From: Arenicellaceae bacterium
GTDB lineage: Bacteria; Pseudomonadota; Gammaproteobacteria; Arenicellales; Arenicellaceae
DNA: 64,000 bases
Reading direction: 5' to 3'
Assembly: GCA_029246505.1 (NCBI GenBank)
Contig: JAQWNC010000007.1
Location: 57,944 to 121,943, forward strand
The notes beneath the pieces were generated by a model that made no database searches, was not told the DNA's origin, and saw only the letters and a list, made by a program, of their open reading frames with translations. Below are positions 50,387 through 59,573 of this stretch, piece after piece. The translations under genes and the position numbers were made by a program. Numbering within the stretch: the stretch's first letter is position 1; each line of letters begins with the position of its first letter.

Positions 50387-52564
50387 ATGACAAATCAGAC
50401 TAATGAACCGGGTTTCGGCGTAAACCTATCGGTAGATATAAAAGAAAATAATATCGCGGAATTAAAATTCGATGCGAAAAATGGTTCGGTTAACAAGTTC
50501 GACCAAGCGACTGTTCGGGAATTCCGTGAAGCTTTACATATGCTGGCCAACACAAAAGACCTGCGCGGCTTGGTATTAACCAGCGGTAAAAACACGTTCA
50601 TCGTAGGGGCAGACATAACTGAATTTGGGGTTATATTTTCTCAAGGTGAGGATAAGATCGTGCAGTTCTCAAAGTATCAATTGGAAAGTTTTAATATGTT
50701 GGAAGACCTGCCATTTCCAACGGTAGTTGCTATCAATGGTTTTGCTTTGGGCGGGGGGCTTGAGGTATCACTCGCCTGCGATTTTCGAGTGTTGTCTGAG
50801 CAAGCTCGAATTGGCTTACCTGAAACGCAACTCGGCATTATTCCTGGATGGGGCGGCACAGTCCGATTATCGCGTATTGCGGGTCTGGAAACAGCGGTCG
50901 ACTGGATTTGTTCGGGTAAGCATCAAAAAGCTGACAGTGCGTTAAAAGCCGGCGTCGCAGATGCTGTTGTTAATATTAATGGCCATAATGACGGTCTTTG
51001 GGTAAAAGCTACGAGCTATATCGAGCAGTGCCATGCCTGCGAATTGGACTATCAGGCCAAGCGCAGTGTGAAACTTCAAGCTCTGGATGTAAGTGAAGAT
51101 CAAATCACCCATGGTAAGTCAATCGCTCGATCCAAAGTACTACAAGGACGCGGTGCGTTCTATCCAGCATTAGCCGCTGCAATAGATGCCATATTTGAAG
51201 GTGCAAATAAAAGTAGAGATGAGGCACTTGCTGCCGAGATAAAACATTTTGCAACAGTCGCGACCACCGATGAAGCTGTCGCCATGGTGGGTAATTTTAT
51301 AGCTGACCAAGAGCTCGCCAAAAAGGCTCGCGATTGGGGAAAACGTGCCAGAAAAGGAAACGAAAATTTGGCGGTTTTGGGTGCCGGTATTATGGGTGGC
51401 GGTATCGCCTATACCGCAGCGCTCAAAGGTACGCCGGTGATCATGAAAGATATAAACCAGGCCGGTATCGATCTCGGGTTAGCTGAAGCGAACAAACTAC
51501 TTTCCAAACGTGTTAAACGCGGTCAGATCGCTGCAGAGAAAAAGGCCTCAGTACTCAACAACATTAATGGTCAGCTCGACTATAACGGCTTTAAAGACAC
51601 CGATATTGTTGTCGAAGCCGTGGTTGAGAACCCCAAGGTAAAACAAATCGTGCTTGCCGAAGTGGAGCAGGAAGTTAGGGACGACACAATCATCACATCA
51701 AACACCTCTACAATTTCGATTACCAACTTGGCTGAGGCTTTAACGCGACCGGAAAATTTCTGTGGCATGCACTTTTTCAATCCAGTGCATGCTATGCCAT
51801 TGGTTGAAGTCATTCGGGGGAAAAAAACCTCTGACGAGGCTATCGCACGCACAGTGGCACTTGCTAACACAATGGGTAAAAAAGCCGTAGTAGTGAACGA
51901 TTGTCCCGGCTTTTTAGTAAACCGGGTGTTATTTCCGTACTTCGCAGGGTTCGCAAAATTACTGTCGGAAGGCGTAGATTTTGTGCGTATCGACACGCTT
52001 ATGGAAGCCTGGGGCTGGCCCATGGGGCCGGGTTATCTGGCCGACGTTATAGGTATCGATACTATGGCGCATTGTGAAACGGTGATGGCTGATGGATTTC
52101 CTGATCGAATGGCAAAACTGGAGAACGGACCGATGGACTTACTCCTTAAAGCCGATCGATTAGGACAGAAAAATAACAAAGGTTTTTACGCGTTTAAAAA
52201 GGACGAAAGTGGTCGTCTGCAAAAGCAATATGATGAATCGGTCGAAACCGAATTGTCACCGTGCCGGTATACAAACACGAAACCCACAGATGACGATATC
52301 GTTGCGCGAATGATGATTCCCATGGTGACCGAAATGGCGCGCTGTTTGGAGGAAGGTATTGTCAATAGTCCGGTAGAAGCTGATTTAAGCCTGCTATATG
52401 GGCTAGGGTTTCCGAATTTTCGCGGTGGGGTAATACGCTGGGTGGATACCGTTGGCATTAAAAATATTATCGCCGTGGCTGAAAAGTGGCACCATCTGGG
52501 GGAAATTTACCAGCCCACCGAAGGCATGCAGGCACTTGCACGCAGTGGCGAAAGTTACTATTAG
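50387..52564 (+). CDS. fadB: Fatty acid oxidation complex subunit alpha (FadB)
   Basis: 725 residues, close to E. coli FadB (729). The N-terminal enoyl-CoA hydratase domain has I-V-G-A-D-I-T-E-F, A-L-G-G-G-L-E-V-S-L-A-C-D-F and G-L-P-E-T-Q-L-G-I-I-P-G-W-G-G-T with both catalytic Glu residues. The 3-hydroxyacyl-CoA dehydrogenase half starts at V-L-G-A-G-I-M-G-G-G-I-A-Y and has H-F-F-N-P-V-H-A-M-P-L-V-E-V. It hydrates and oxidises acyl-CoA in beta-oxidation. The usual thiolase partner fadA is not adjacent on either side. Confidence 0.95.
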   Translation: MTNQTNEPGFGVNLSVDIKENNIAELKFDAKNGSVNKFDQATVREFREALHMLANTKDLRGLVLTSGKNTFIVGADITEFGVIFSQGEDKIVQFSKYQLESFNMLEDLPFPTVVAINGFALGGGLEVSLACDFRVLSEQARIGLPETQLGIIPGWGGTVRLSRIAGLETAVDWICSGKHQKADSALKAGVADAVVNINGHNDGLWVKATSYIEQCHACELDYQAKRSVKLQALDVSEDQITHGKSIARSKVLQGRGAFYPALAAAIDAIFEGANKSRDEALAAEIKHFATVATTDEAVAMVGNFIADQELAKKARDWGKRARKGNENLAVLGAGIMGGGIAYTAALKGTPVIMKDINQAGIDLGLAEANKLLSKRVKRGQIAAEKKASVLNNINGQLDYNGFKDTDIVVEAVVENPKVKQIVLAEVEQEVRDDTIITSNTSTISITNLAEALTRPENFCGMHFFNPVHAMPLVEVIRGKKTSDEAIARTVALANTMGKKAVVVNDCPGFLVNRVLFPYFAGFAKLLSEGVDFVRIDTLMEAWGWPMGPGYLADVIGIDTMAHCETVMADGFPDRMAKLENGPMDLLLKADRLGQKNNKGFYAFKKDESGRLQKQYDESVETELSPCRYTNTKPTDDDIVARMMIPMVTEMARCLEEGIVNSPVEADLSLLYGLGFPNFRGGVIRWVDTVGIKNIIAVAEKWHHLGEIYQPTEGMQALARSGESYY

Positions 52565-52634
52565 TACTTTCGTTTTAGTGCTCTATTTTTAGTGCTTTGG
52601 TTTTTTTAACAGCCTACCCTGTAGTGCTAGAGTA

Positions 52635-53411
52635 TTATTCGGACTCTGGGGCCTTAATCAACGACCAGAGGTTGCTGCTAGCCAACACACTTACCAACAA
52701 AACCAGCAGGGCCAATGCCAACCATTGAACTGCATATGATAAATTCTGATTCACGTCATAATTTACTGCCGGCCAGTGCCTTACCAATCCACCAGGCTGC
52801 TGTGCGGTCAGTCTAACTTCAAACGGAAAAACCGGTTCACCGAGAACATCAGCGATTGCATCGAAATCTAGTCTGCGTATGCGTAATGGCCATTCGTTGG
52901 GATCAATCTGGCTTGGGTCAATACGAGCCTCTTCTGGCGGCACATAGATTTGCGCGGTAACTTCAACGGGCCCTTCATATGGCCGTAAGTCCGGCGGAGT
53001 ATTTACTGGTAGCACACCTGTGGTCCAGCCTCGATGAACCAATACCAATTGACTGTTGCTATCAAGTCGAAACGGCGTGACTACGCCATAGCCAATCTTT
53101 CCATCGAAAAATTCTCCGATCAATAAAATTGTACGTTGGTTAACAAATCCACCTTCGAGAGATACATGCCGGTTTATTAATTCGGTATTAGAAGGGTGTA
53201 GGTGGCCTGCAGGAATACCTTCCAAAGGTTCAGCGTTGTTTCTTGAATGGATCTCCAGCGCCTGTTGAGCACTTACTTTCTCTGCCGCTCGGTCTAACTG
53301 CCAAAGACTTAGCCGCATTAATGCAGCACAGGTCATTAGCACACACACCGCAAGCAACCAATTGACGCGGATATGAAAGGCTTTAATTCTGAATTCGGAA
53401 TGAAGCTGCAT
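52635..53411 (-). CDS. SURF1 family cytochrome oxidase assembly protein
   Basis: 258 residues with N-terminal (about 17-35) and C-terminal (about 231-248) transmembrane helices enclosing a periplasmic domain. L-W-Q-L-D-R-A and V-L-V-H-R-G-W and the L-R-I-R-R-L-D motif fit SURF1. It helps insert haem a into cytochrome c oxidase. It stands outside any cox cluster, so the oxidase genes are elsewhere. Confidence 0.88.
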   Translation of the reverse strand: MQLHSEFRIKAFHIRVNWLLAVCVLMTCAALMRLSLWQLDRAAEKVSAQQALEIHSRNNAEPLEGIPAGHLHPSNTELINRHVSLEGGFVNQRTILLIGEFFDGKIGYGVVTPFRLDSNSQLVLVHRGWTTGVLPVNTPPDLRPYEGPVEVTAQIYVPPEEARIDPSQIDPNEWPLRIRRLDFDAIADVLGEPVFPFEVRLTAQQPGGLVRHWPAVNYDVNQNLSYAVQWLALALLVLLVSVLASSNLWSLIKAPESE

Positions 53412-53597
53412 GAAACCTAATTAGACTAAAGTGGCAGTTGTATATGCGCAGCAGACTAAAGCAGAACCCTGACGATTTCAATGGTAAACCCGATTACTGG
53501 CGTTAGTGGCATGGTAGACACAATCGACCGTCGCAGGTGCCCCTAGCTAAACCCCAAGTACAGATCACGATTTTTAGTGGCACACCTCTAATTCATG

Positions 53598-55166
53598 CTA
53601 CTCAGCATTCGGGAGAAGGTGCACAAGACCCGGATGATCCGGCGCGTACCTATACGCTCTGAATATCTGATGTGGAGCGTCAATTTCGTCCTTGTAGGAA
53701 TAATCCCAGACAATATCACCTGACGATGTCACTTCGCGCAAATGAGCACCCGCCCCATGATTCACCAGTGTATTACCGTTCGCTAATCGTTGTGCTCCAG
53801 ATATAAACCATGAAAAGAAACGCTCTTCGATAGGTGGGTCATATTTCCACACCAAGGTTTCGGGCCCATATGTGGCTCCATCCTCTAAGTCATAGCCGCC
53901 ATCTGAATTCATCTCAGGAGTAAATTCAATTACCGTCGTATAAGGCCGCACATCAGGATTGCCGTTGTTAAATATCATGATATTGCCTTCGCCTGGCAGT
54001 CCGGGAAGAATCCATTGAACGTCATGTTGATTGAAAAGCTTGCGATCCGCTTCACTACCACGCTTGTAGTTCTGTGGATTTCCCCATCGATACAGAAAGT
54101 CGCCACCCTTACCATAGCGTCCACCGCTGTGCCCAATAGATTCCAAAGGTGTGGTACTGTGGTCAATAACCAAGATTTCACTTAGGTAATATGAAGACAA
54201 TGCGATCTGGTCAAGTTCCGGGTTGTAGTCTATGGCATTCATGTGGGTCCAGTCCGTTATAAGTCCCGTTGTACCTGGCCCGGTCCGGACTCTATTGATA
54301 TCAAATAGACCAGGATGATCAGCAACCACACCGTAATTTGGCTGACTTGTATCAAAATCTTGAATCACATGGTGCTTGGTGCTCCATTCCCAAACGATTT
54401 GCATTGTATAAGGATTCACCTCAATAACACCGTCGTACCAAAATGTGCCATCTTCTACGACCAACTCTGGATTACGACCCTGAGAAATAGCCTTATCAGC
54501 GGGTTCCGATTCCCAGATGAGGGCCAGAATGTTTCCGTTCGCTAGCTTGACCACGTCATGGTGGTGTATATATTGATCCGAACTGAGGTTGACTCGCCAG
54601 AGCAAATTGCCCTCTGCGTCTTGCTCCTCAACACAACCGGCCTTGCCACCGCCAGCGTTGAATACCTCCGAGTAGACCGGTCTCTCTAATATTCGATGAC
54701 CATTAGGTAGTAACTGGGTGTAAGTGAGATAGTTCTCGTTTTTAATCGCAGCGACGACTTCTTTGTCATTATTAATAAGAAACGATTGCTTCACAGTAAC
54801 TGGTTCAACAAGAATATAGCCTGGTGAAACTCGATCTTCATCTGTAGCAAGCAATTCTCTGCCAGCACCCACAGCCTGCCGCGCTTCGATTGGCGGTGGC
54901 ATCTGTTTCGTCTCTCTGCCCAGCGCATCAGCGAATCCTGGCGCAGGGACAGGTATGGACTCGACCCCACAATCCGAGGTTACTCTCTTATTCGAAACAA
55001 ATACTGGCTGGCTTGAAAACGCTTCGGACACCATCGGAGCCTCGACAACGCTATCTATTTTAGCAGCGGTAACACTATTCACTAGTTCGGGAGTACACGC
55101 GCATAAACCCATGACGATCGTGGCGACGGACACAATTCTTAGTCTGCGAAAGTTTGCTTTATTCAT
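53598..55166 (-). CDS. Arylsulfotransferase (ASST)-like lipoprotein
   Basis: 522 residues from the ATG at 55166 (MNKANFRRLRI). The leader ends in G-L-C-A-C-T-P, a lipobox. The rest looks like a beta-propeller with the repeated W-E-W / I-V-W-D-Y type strands, H-H-D-V-V-K-L-A-N-G-N, D-W-T-H-M-N-A-I-D-Y and Q-H-D-V-Q-W-I-L-P-G, and N-T-L-V-N-H-G. ASST enzymes move sulfate between phenols through a catalytic His. Several His are placed suitably. The sulfatase-like lipoprotein at 1.5 kb could act on the same kind of aryl sulfates, but it is far away. Cysteine and disulfide partners are not obvious. Confidence 0.82.
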   Translation of the reverse strand: MNKANFRRLRIVSVATIVMGLCACTPELVNSVTAAKIDSVVEAPMVSEAFSSQPVFVSNKRVTSDCGVESIPVPAPGFADALGRETKQMPPPIEARQAVGAGRELLATDEDRVSPGYILVEPVTVKQSFLINNDKEVVAAIKNENYLTYTQLLPNGHRILERPVYSEVFNAGGGKAGCVEEQDAEGNLLWRVNLSSDQYIHHHDVVKLANGNILALIWESEPADKAISQGRNPELVVEDGTFWYDGVIEVNPYTMQIVWEWSTKHHVIQDFDTSQPNYGVVADHPGLFDINRVRTGPGTTGLITDWTHMNAIDYNPELDQIALSSYYLSEILVIDHSTTPLESIGHSGGRYGKGGDFLYRWGNPQNYKRGSEADRKLFNQHDVQWILPGLPGEGNIMIFNNGNPDVRPYTTVIEFTPEMNSDGGYDLEDGATYGPETLVWKYDPPIEERFFSWFISGAQRLANGNTLVNHGAGAHLREVTSSGDIVWDYSYKDEIDAPHQIFRAYRYAPDHPGLVHLLPNAE

Positions 55167-55402
55167 AGTGTTTCTTTGATGAACATTTGATTTAAATACG
55201 CCTATATAGCCAACTAGCAAATTAGTCTACTACATATCAATATTTACAGCCTAATCTAACTCTGAGAATAATCACTCAAGAGCTTCCACTAAAAAACTCT
55301 TCTCGACCAAATAATACCAGCAACAATAATTCGAGTGAATTTTGTAGATGGCTGAGCTAAGAGTCGGATAGAGGGTGGGCTATAGAGTGGATTAAGAGAG
55401 CT

Positions 55403-57055
55403 CTACATATTTGGATAATTTGGGCCGCCAGTTCCTTCGGGTACCACCCAAACAATGTTTTGGGTAGGGTCTTTTATATCGCAAGTTTTGCAATGTACGC
55501 AGTTCTGCGCATTGATTTGTAGTTTCGGCTCGCCCTTTTGCTCCACGATTTCGTAAACTCCTACCGGGCAGTACCTTTGTTCAGGCGCGTCATACAGCGC
55601 AAGGTTAGTAGTTATCGGCACCGCGTCATCTTTCAAAATTAGGTGACACGGCTGGTCTTCTTCATGATTCGTGTTCGATAAAAACACCGAAGAAAGCTTA
55701 TCGAAACTCAGCTTACCATCCGGCGCTGGATAGCCAATCGGCTTACTCTCGCTCGCAGCTGCAATCTGCTTGTGATCAGGTTTTCTATCACGCAACGTGA
55801 TTGGCAGCTTGGCAGCCATTATATTATGTTCAATAAAGTTCCAGGCTCCGCCGATCCACACACCCCACTTATGTAGGGCTGAACCAAAATTTCGACTTGT
55901 ATGTAATTCCTCAAAGACCCAGCTATCTTTAAAATTCTCAACATAAGCCACCAACTCGGAACCCCCTTCGTCTCCTGACTCAAATGCGGAGACAATAGTC
56001 TCTGCCGCGATCATCCCAGATTTCATTGCTGTGTGAGAGCCCTTAATTTTAGCAAAATTCAAAGTACCGGCGTCACAACCAATTAATAGAGCTCCGGGCA
56101 TACTCATTTTAGGCAGCGAATTTAGGCCACCTTTTGTAATTGCCCGTGCGCCGTAAGAAACACGCTTGCCCCCTTCCAGATACTTCGCAATGCGGGGATG
56201 GTGCTTAAGACGTTGAAACTCATCATAGGGACTTAAATTAGGGTTTGTATAATTTAGATCGACAATAAGCCCGACCGCCACTTGATTGTCTTCTGTGTGA
56301 TACAGAAAAGCGCCCCCCGAACTGCCGCTCTCGCTTAGCGGCCAACCCGCAGCGTGCACTACCAGCCCTGGCTCGTACTTTTGTGGGTCAATATCCCACA
56401 ACTCCTTTAGTCCAAGCCCATAGTGCTGAGTGTCACTAACAGCATCCAAGCTAAATTTTTCAATCAACTGCTTACCCAAATGCCCGCGACAACCTTCAGC
56501 AAATAAAGTGTATTTCGCGTGCAACTCCATCCCCGGTTCAAAACCAGCTTTTTCAGAACCGTCGACAGCTCGCCCCATATCTCCGGTGGTAACCCCTTTG
56601 ACGCTACCCTCTTCATGGTAAAGAACATCTGCGGCTGCAAACCCGGGAAAGATATCAACTCCGAGAGCTTCGGCTTGTTCGCCTAACCAACGGCAAATAT
56701 TACTCAAACTCACAATGTAGTTCCCCGAGTTGTGCATCGGCTTTGGTACAAACAGGTTCGGTATCTTTATGCCTCCTTTATCACTGGTATAAACATGCAT
56801 TTCATCGCGAGTAACCGGGGTATTTAGCGGGGCACCTTTTTGTTTCCAATCGGGCTCTAACTCGTCGAGAGCTCTTGTTTCAAAAACGGCACCCGACACA
56901 ATGTGCGCACCGATCTCAGAGCCTTTTTCCAATACGCACACCGTAATCTCGATTTCCTTTTCTTTAGCAAGTTGACGCAAACTAATTGCAGCGGATAGAC
57001 CCGCGGGCCCTGCCCCCACCACCACCACATCGTAATCCATTGATTCCCTTTCCAT
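55403..57055 (-). CDS. Electron transfer flavoprotein-ubiquinone oxidoreductase
   Basis: 550 residues, typical length. ATG at 57055 begins M-E-R-E-S-M-D-Y-D-V-V-V, with AAGGGG eight bases upstream. FAD motif V-V-G-A-G-P-A-G-L-S-A-A is at the N-terminus. The C-terminal [4Fe-4S] ligands lie in N-C-V-H-C-K-T-C-D-I-K plus an upstream Cys (R-Y-C-P-V-G-V-Y). It passes electrons from ETF to ubiquinone at the membrane. Follows etfA after 31 bases, so etfB-etfA-etfQO form one operon. Confidence 0.96.
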   Translation of the reverse strand: MERESMDYDVVVVGAGPAGLSAAISLRQLAKEKEIEITVCVLEKGSEIGAHIVSGAVFETRALDELEPDWKQKGAPLNTPVTRDEMHVYTSDKGGIKIPNLFVPKPMHNSGNYIVSLSNICRWLGEQAEALGVDIFPGFAAADVLYHEEGSVKGVTTGDMGRAVDGSEKAGFEPGMELHAKYTLFAEGCRGHLGKQLIEKFSLDAVSDTQHYGLGLKELWDIDPQKYEPGLVVHAAGWPLSESGSSGGAFLYHTEDNQVAVGLIVDLNYTNPNLSPYDEFQRLKHHPRIAKYLEGGKRVSYGARAITKGGLNSLPKMSMPGALLIGCDAGTLNFAKIKGSHTAMKSGMIAAETIVSAFESGDEGGSELVAYVENFKDSWVFEELHTSRNFGSALHKWGVWIGGAWNFIEHNIMAAKLPITLRDRKPDHKQIAAASESKPIGYPAPDGKLSFDKLSSVFLSNTNHEEDQPCHLILKDDAVPITTNLALYDAPEQRYCPVGVYEIVEQKGEPKLQINAQNCVHCKTCDIKDPTQNIVWVVPEGTGGPNYPNM

Positions 57056-57086
57056 GCTGTAACCCCTTTAGATATGCGGGTAAAAG

Positions 57087-58022
57087 TTACGCCGCAAGTA
57101 ACTTCTCAAGCTCAGGTAAAACGTCAAATAAATCACCAACCAAACCATAATCGGCCAGCTGAAAAATTGGTGCCTCTGCATCTTTATTAATAGCAACAAT
57201 CACCTTGGAATCTTTCATGCCAGCCAAATGTTGAATTGCACCAGAGATGCCTACCGCAATATAAAGATCTGGTGCCACCATCTTGCCAGTCTGCCCCACC
57301 TGCATATCGTTAGGAACGTAACCGGCATCAACCGCCGCTCGCGACGCGCCTACAGCCGCACCCAGCAAGTCTGCAAGCCTATATATAAGATCAAAACTTT
57401 CAGTACTGCCTAGCCCTCTGCCTCCTGATATCACAATATTCGCAGCCGTCAATTCCGGGCGCTCGGACTTAGCAACCTCCTCCCCCTCAAACGCAGAAAT
57501 TTTCTGGTCAATGACCTGCTGAAGCATCTCGATTGAAGCACCACCGCCTTCGGAATTAGCCGGTTCAAACGCCGTTGCCCGCACCGTCAACACTTTTACA
57601 GGATCGCTACTTTGTACCGTTGTAATCGCGCTTCCTGCGTAGATTGGTCGTTTAAATGTATCGCCACTTTCAACCGACATAACATCAGAAATCATTGCTA
57701 CATCCAAAAGTGCCGCAACCCGGGGCAATATATTCTTACCTGTAGTGGTCGCTGGCGCCATAATATGGGTGTAACTCGCGGCGACATCGACAATAAGCGC
57801 AGCGACATTCTCAGCAAGCATATGATCATAAGCTGCATTGTCGGCATGCAGCACCTTAGCTACGCCTTCAATTTGACTAGCTGCTTTTGCTGCAGCATCA
57901 CTGCCACAACCAGCGACAATAACGTCAATATCACTGCCTAAACCCAGCGCTGCCGTTATCGTATTAAGTGTTGCCCCCATTAGCACTACGTTAGTGTGGT
58001 CTGCTACTACCAAAATACTCAT
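57087..58022 (-). CDS. etfA: Electron transfer flavoprotein subunit alpha
   Basis: 311 residues, normal length. FAD-binding segment S-G-G-R-G-L-G-S-T-E-S-F, A-A-V-D-A-G-Y, Q-V-G-Q-T-G-K-M-V-A-P-D-L-Y-I-A and G-I-S-G-A-I-Q-H-L-A-G-M are diagnostic. Together with EtfB it collects electrons from acyl-CoA dehydrogenases and passes them to ETF-QO. Ten bases after etfB. Confidence 0.97.
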   Translation of the reverse strand: MSILVVADHTNVVLMGATLNTITAALGLGSDIDVIVAGCGSDAAAKAASQIEGVAKVLHADNAAYDHMLAENVAALIVDVAASYTHIMAPATTTGKNILPRVAALLDVAMISDVMSVESGDTFKRPIYAGSAITTVQSSDPVKVLTVRATAFEPANSEGGGASIEMLQQVIDQKISAFEGEEVAKSERPELTAANIVISGGRGLGSTESFDLIYRLADLLGAAVGASRAAVDAGYVPNDMQVGQTGKMVAPDLYIAVGISGAIQHLAGMKDSKVIVAINKDAEAPIFQLADYGLVGDLFDVLPELEKLLAA

Positions 58023-58031
58023 CCTAGCCCC

Positions 58032-58781
58032 CTAAATGACCTTTGCTTCACTTCTAAGTTTGTCGACAAGTTCCGCAGAGGACCCTACGATAATGCCCGC
58101 TGTACGCTCGGCTGGGGACTCTACCTTTAGCACCTTAACCGTTGCATTAAATTGAACACCCAACTCGGCCGGGGTAATTGTGTCCATTGACTTTTTCTTG
58201 GCCTTCATAATATTCGGCAATGAAGCATATCTAGGCACATTGAGGCGTAAATCTGTAGTCACTATGGCAGGTAAGTTAAGTGCAAGCGTTTGTAAACCCC
58301 CATCAACTTCGCGAGTTACGTGAGCTTTGCCATCTACAATTTTTAGTTCCGATGCAAAAGTTCCCTGCGGCATGCCGGTCAAAGCCGCCAACATTTGGCC
58401 AGTTTGATTATTGTCGCCATCAATAGCCTGCTTACCTAAAATCACTAGCTCAGGAGCTTCCTTTTCAACTATCGCTTTTAACACCTTGGCAATCGACAGT
58501 GGTTGGGCTTCCTTACTGGTCTCCACTAAAATAGCTCGGTCCGCGCCTAGAGCAAGCGCAGCACGAAGCTGTTCCTGGCAGGCAGCCTCTCCAATTGACA
58601 CAACGACTATCTCTTCCGCGATGCCTGCTTCTTTAAGCCGCGCGGCCTCTTCCACTGCAATCTCGCAAAACGGGTTCATTGACATTTTAACGTTAGCCAG
58701 GTCAACACCAGATTGATCTGACTTAACTCGAACTTTAACGTTGAAATCAACTACCCGCTTTATAGGCACCAAAACCTTCAT
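58032..58781 (-). CDS. etfB: Electron transfer flavoprotein subunit beta
   Basis: 249 residues. Starts [12 protein letters not shown]; the AMP-binding region [15 protein letters not shown] and V-T-R-E-V-D-G-G-L match the family. Heads the etfB-etfA-ETF-QO run and fits the fatty-acid oxidation setting with fadB and AtoE nearby. Confidence 0.97.
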   Translation of the reverse strand: MKVLVPIKRVVDFNVKVRVKSDQSGVDLANVKMSMNPFCEIAVEEAARLKEAGIAEEIVVVSIGEAACQEQLRAALALGADRAILVETSKEAQPLSIAKVLKAIVEKEAPELVILGKQAIDGDNNQTGQMLAALTGMPQGTFASELKIVDGKAHVTREVDGGLQTLALNLPAIVTTDLRLNVPRYASLPNIMKAKKKSMDTITPAELGVQFNATVKVLKVESPAERTAGIIVGSSAELVDKLRSEAKVI

Positions 58782-58958
58782 TTAACTATTACCTTCATCG
58801 CCACTTTTACTTGCCCCAAGAATACAGAAAATTAGAACTCATGAATCTAGGCGATTTCACCTAAACTGGCCCTGCCCGCTAGGTAACCATTTACCGAATA
58901 TATTATGGTAGTGCTCTAATACCTACCAGCCCGCACACCTAAAATTAACATTGCGGAA

Positions 58959-59516
58959 TTAGGACTGTTTCCAAAGCACTTCAGGAATCGCCAAATCCTT
59001 AGCCAACCATCGCGCACTAACAAACGCCACATCCGAAAGCCTATTAAGGTACTTCATAGAATGTTCATTTACCTGCTCGGACTCGTGCAACTCACTCATA
59101 CAACGCTCCGCACGGCGAGCAACTGTTCTAACTACATGACAGGCCGCTAACACATTAGAACCACCAGGCAGTATAAAGTTCGCTAGCGGCTCCAAATCGG
59201 TATTCAATTCTTCCAGTAGAAGCTCAAGTCGTTGCCAGTGATTTTCGGTAATTACTGCTACCATATTCTCCGCTGAAGACATTGCCAGCTCCCCACCAAG
59301 GTCGAACAAGTCATGCTGAATCTGTAAAAACTCGGCTGAGAGGCGGTTCCCATCTGGTAGCACTGCAATAAAAACACCAACAAAGCTGTTTAGCTCGTCA
59401 ATGGTACCAATTCCTTGCATGCGAGCTGCATGCTTTGGAACTCTGCTCCCATCTGCCAAGCCAGTCGTACCATCGTCGCCGGTACGAGTTATGATTTTAG
59501 ATAACCTGTTGCCCAT
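58959..59516 (-). CDS. Cob(I)alamin adenosyltransferase, PduO type
   Basis: 185 residues. The N-terminal R-T-G-D-D-G-T-T-G-L-A-D-G-S-R ATP-binding motif, I-G-T-I-D-E-L-N-S, A-R-R-A-E-R and Y-L-N-R-L-S-D motifs identify the PduO family. It attaches the adenosyl group to cob(I)alamin. This implies B12-dependent enzymes such as methylmalonyl-CoA mutase elsewhere, consistent with propionate from odd-chain or branched substrates. Located just downstream of the AtoE gene. Confidence 0.93.
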   Translation of the reverse strand: MGNRLSKIITRTGDDGTTGLADGSRVPKHAARMQGIGTIDELNSFVGVFIAVLPDGNRLSAEFLQIQHDLFDLGGELAMSSAENMVAVITENHWQRLELLLEELNTDLEPLANFILPGGSNVLAACHVVRTVARRAERCMSELHESEQVNEHSMKYLNRLSDVAFVSARWLAKDLAIPEVLWKQS

Positions 59517-59573
59517 TATTTCACTTACTTTCCTTTTAGATCTAGGTTATCGGTCGGTATTTGTAGACGATTT

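Noticed and set aside
52575..52610. Two copies of TTTTAGTGCT after fadB
   Set aside because: Short, AT-rich, no pairing potential; probably chance.
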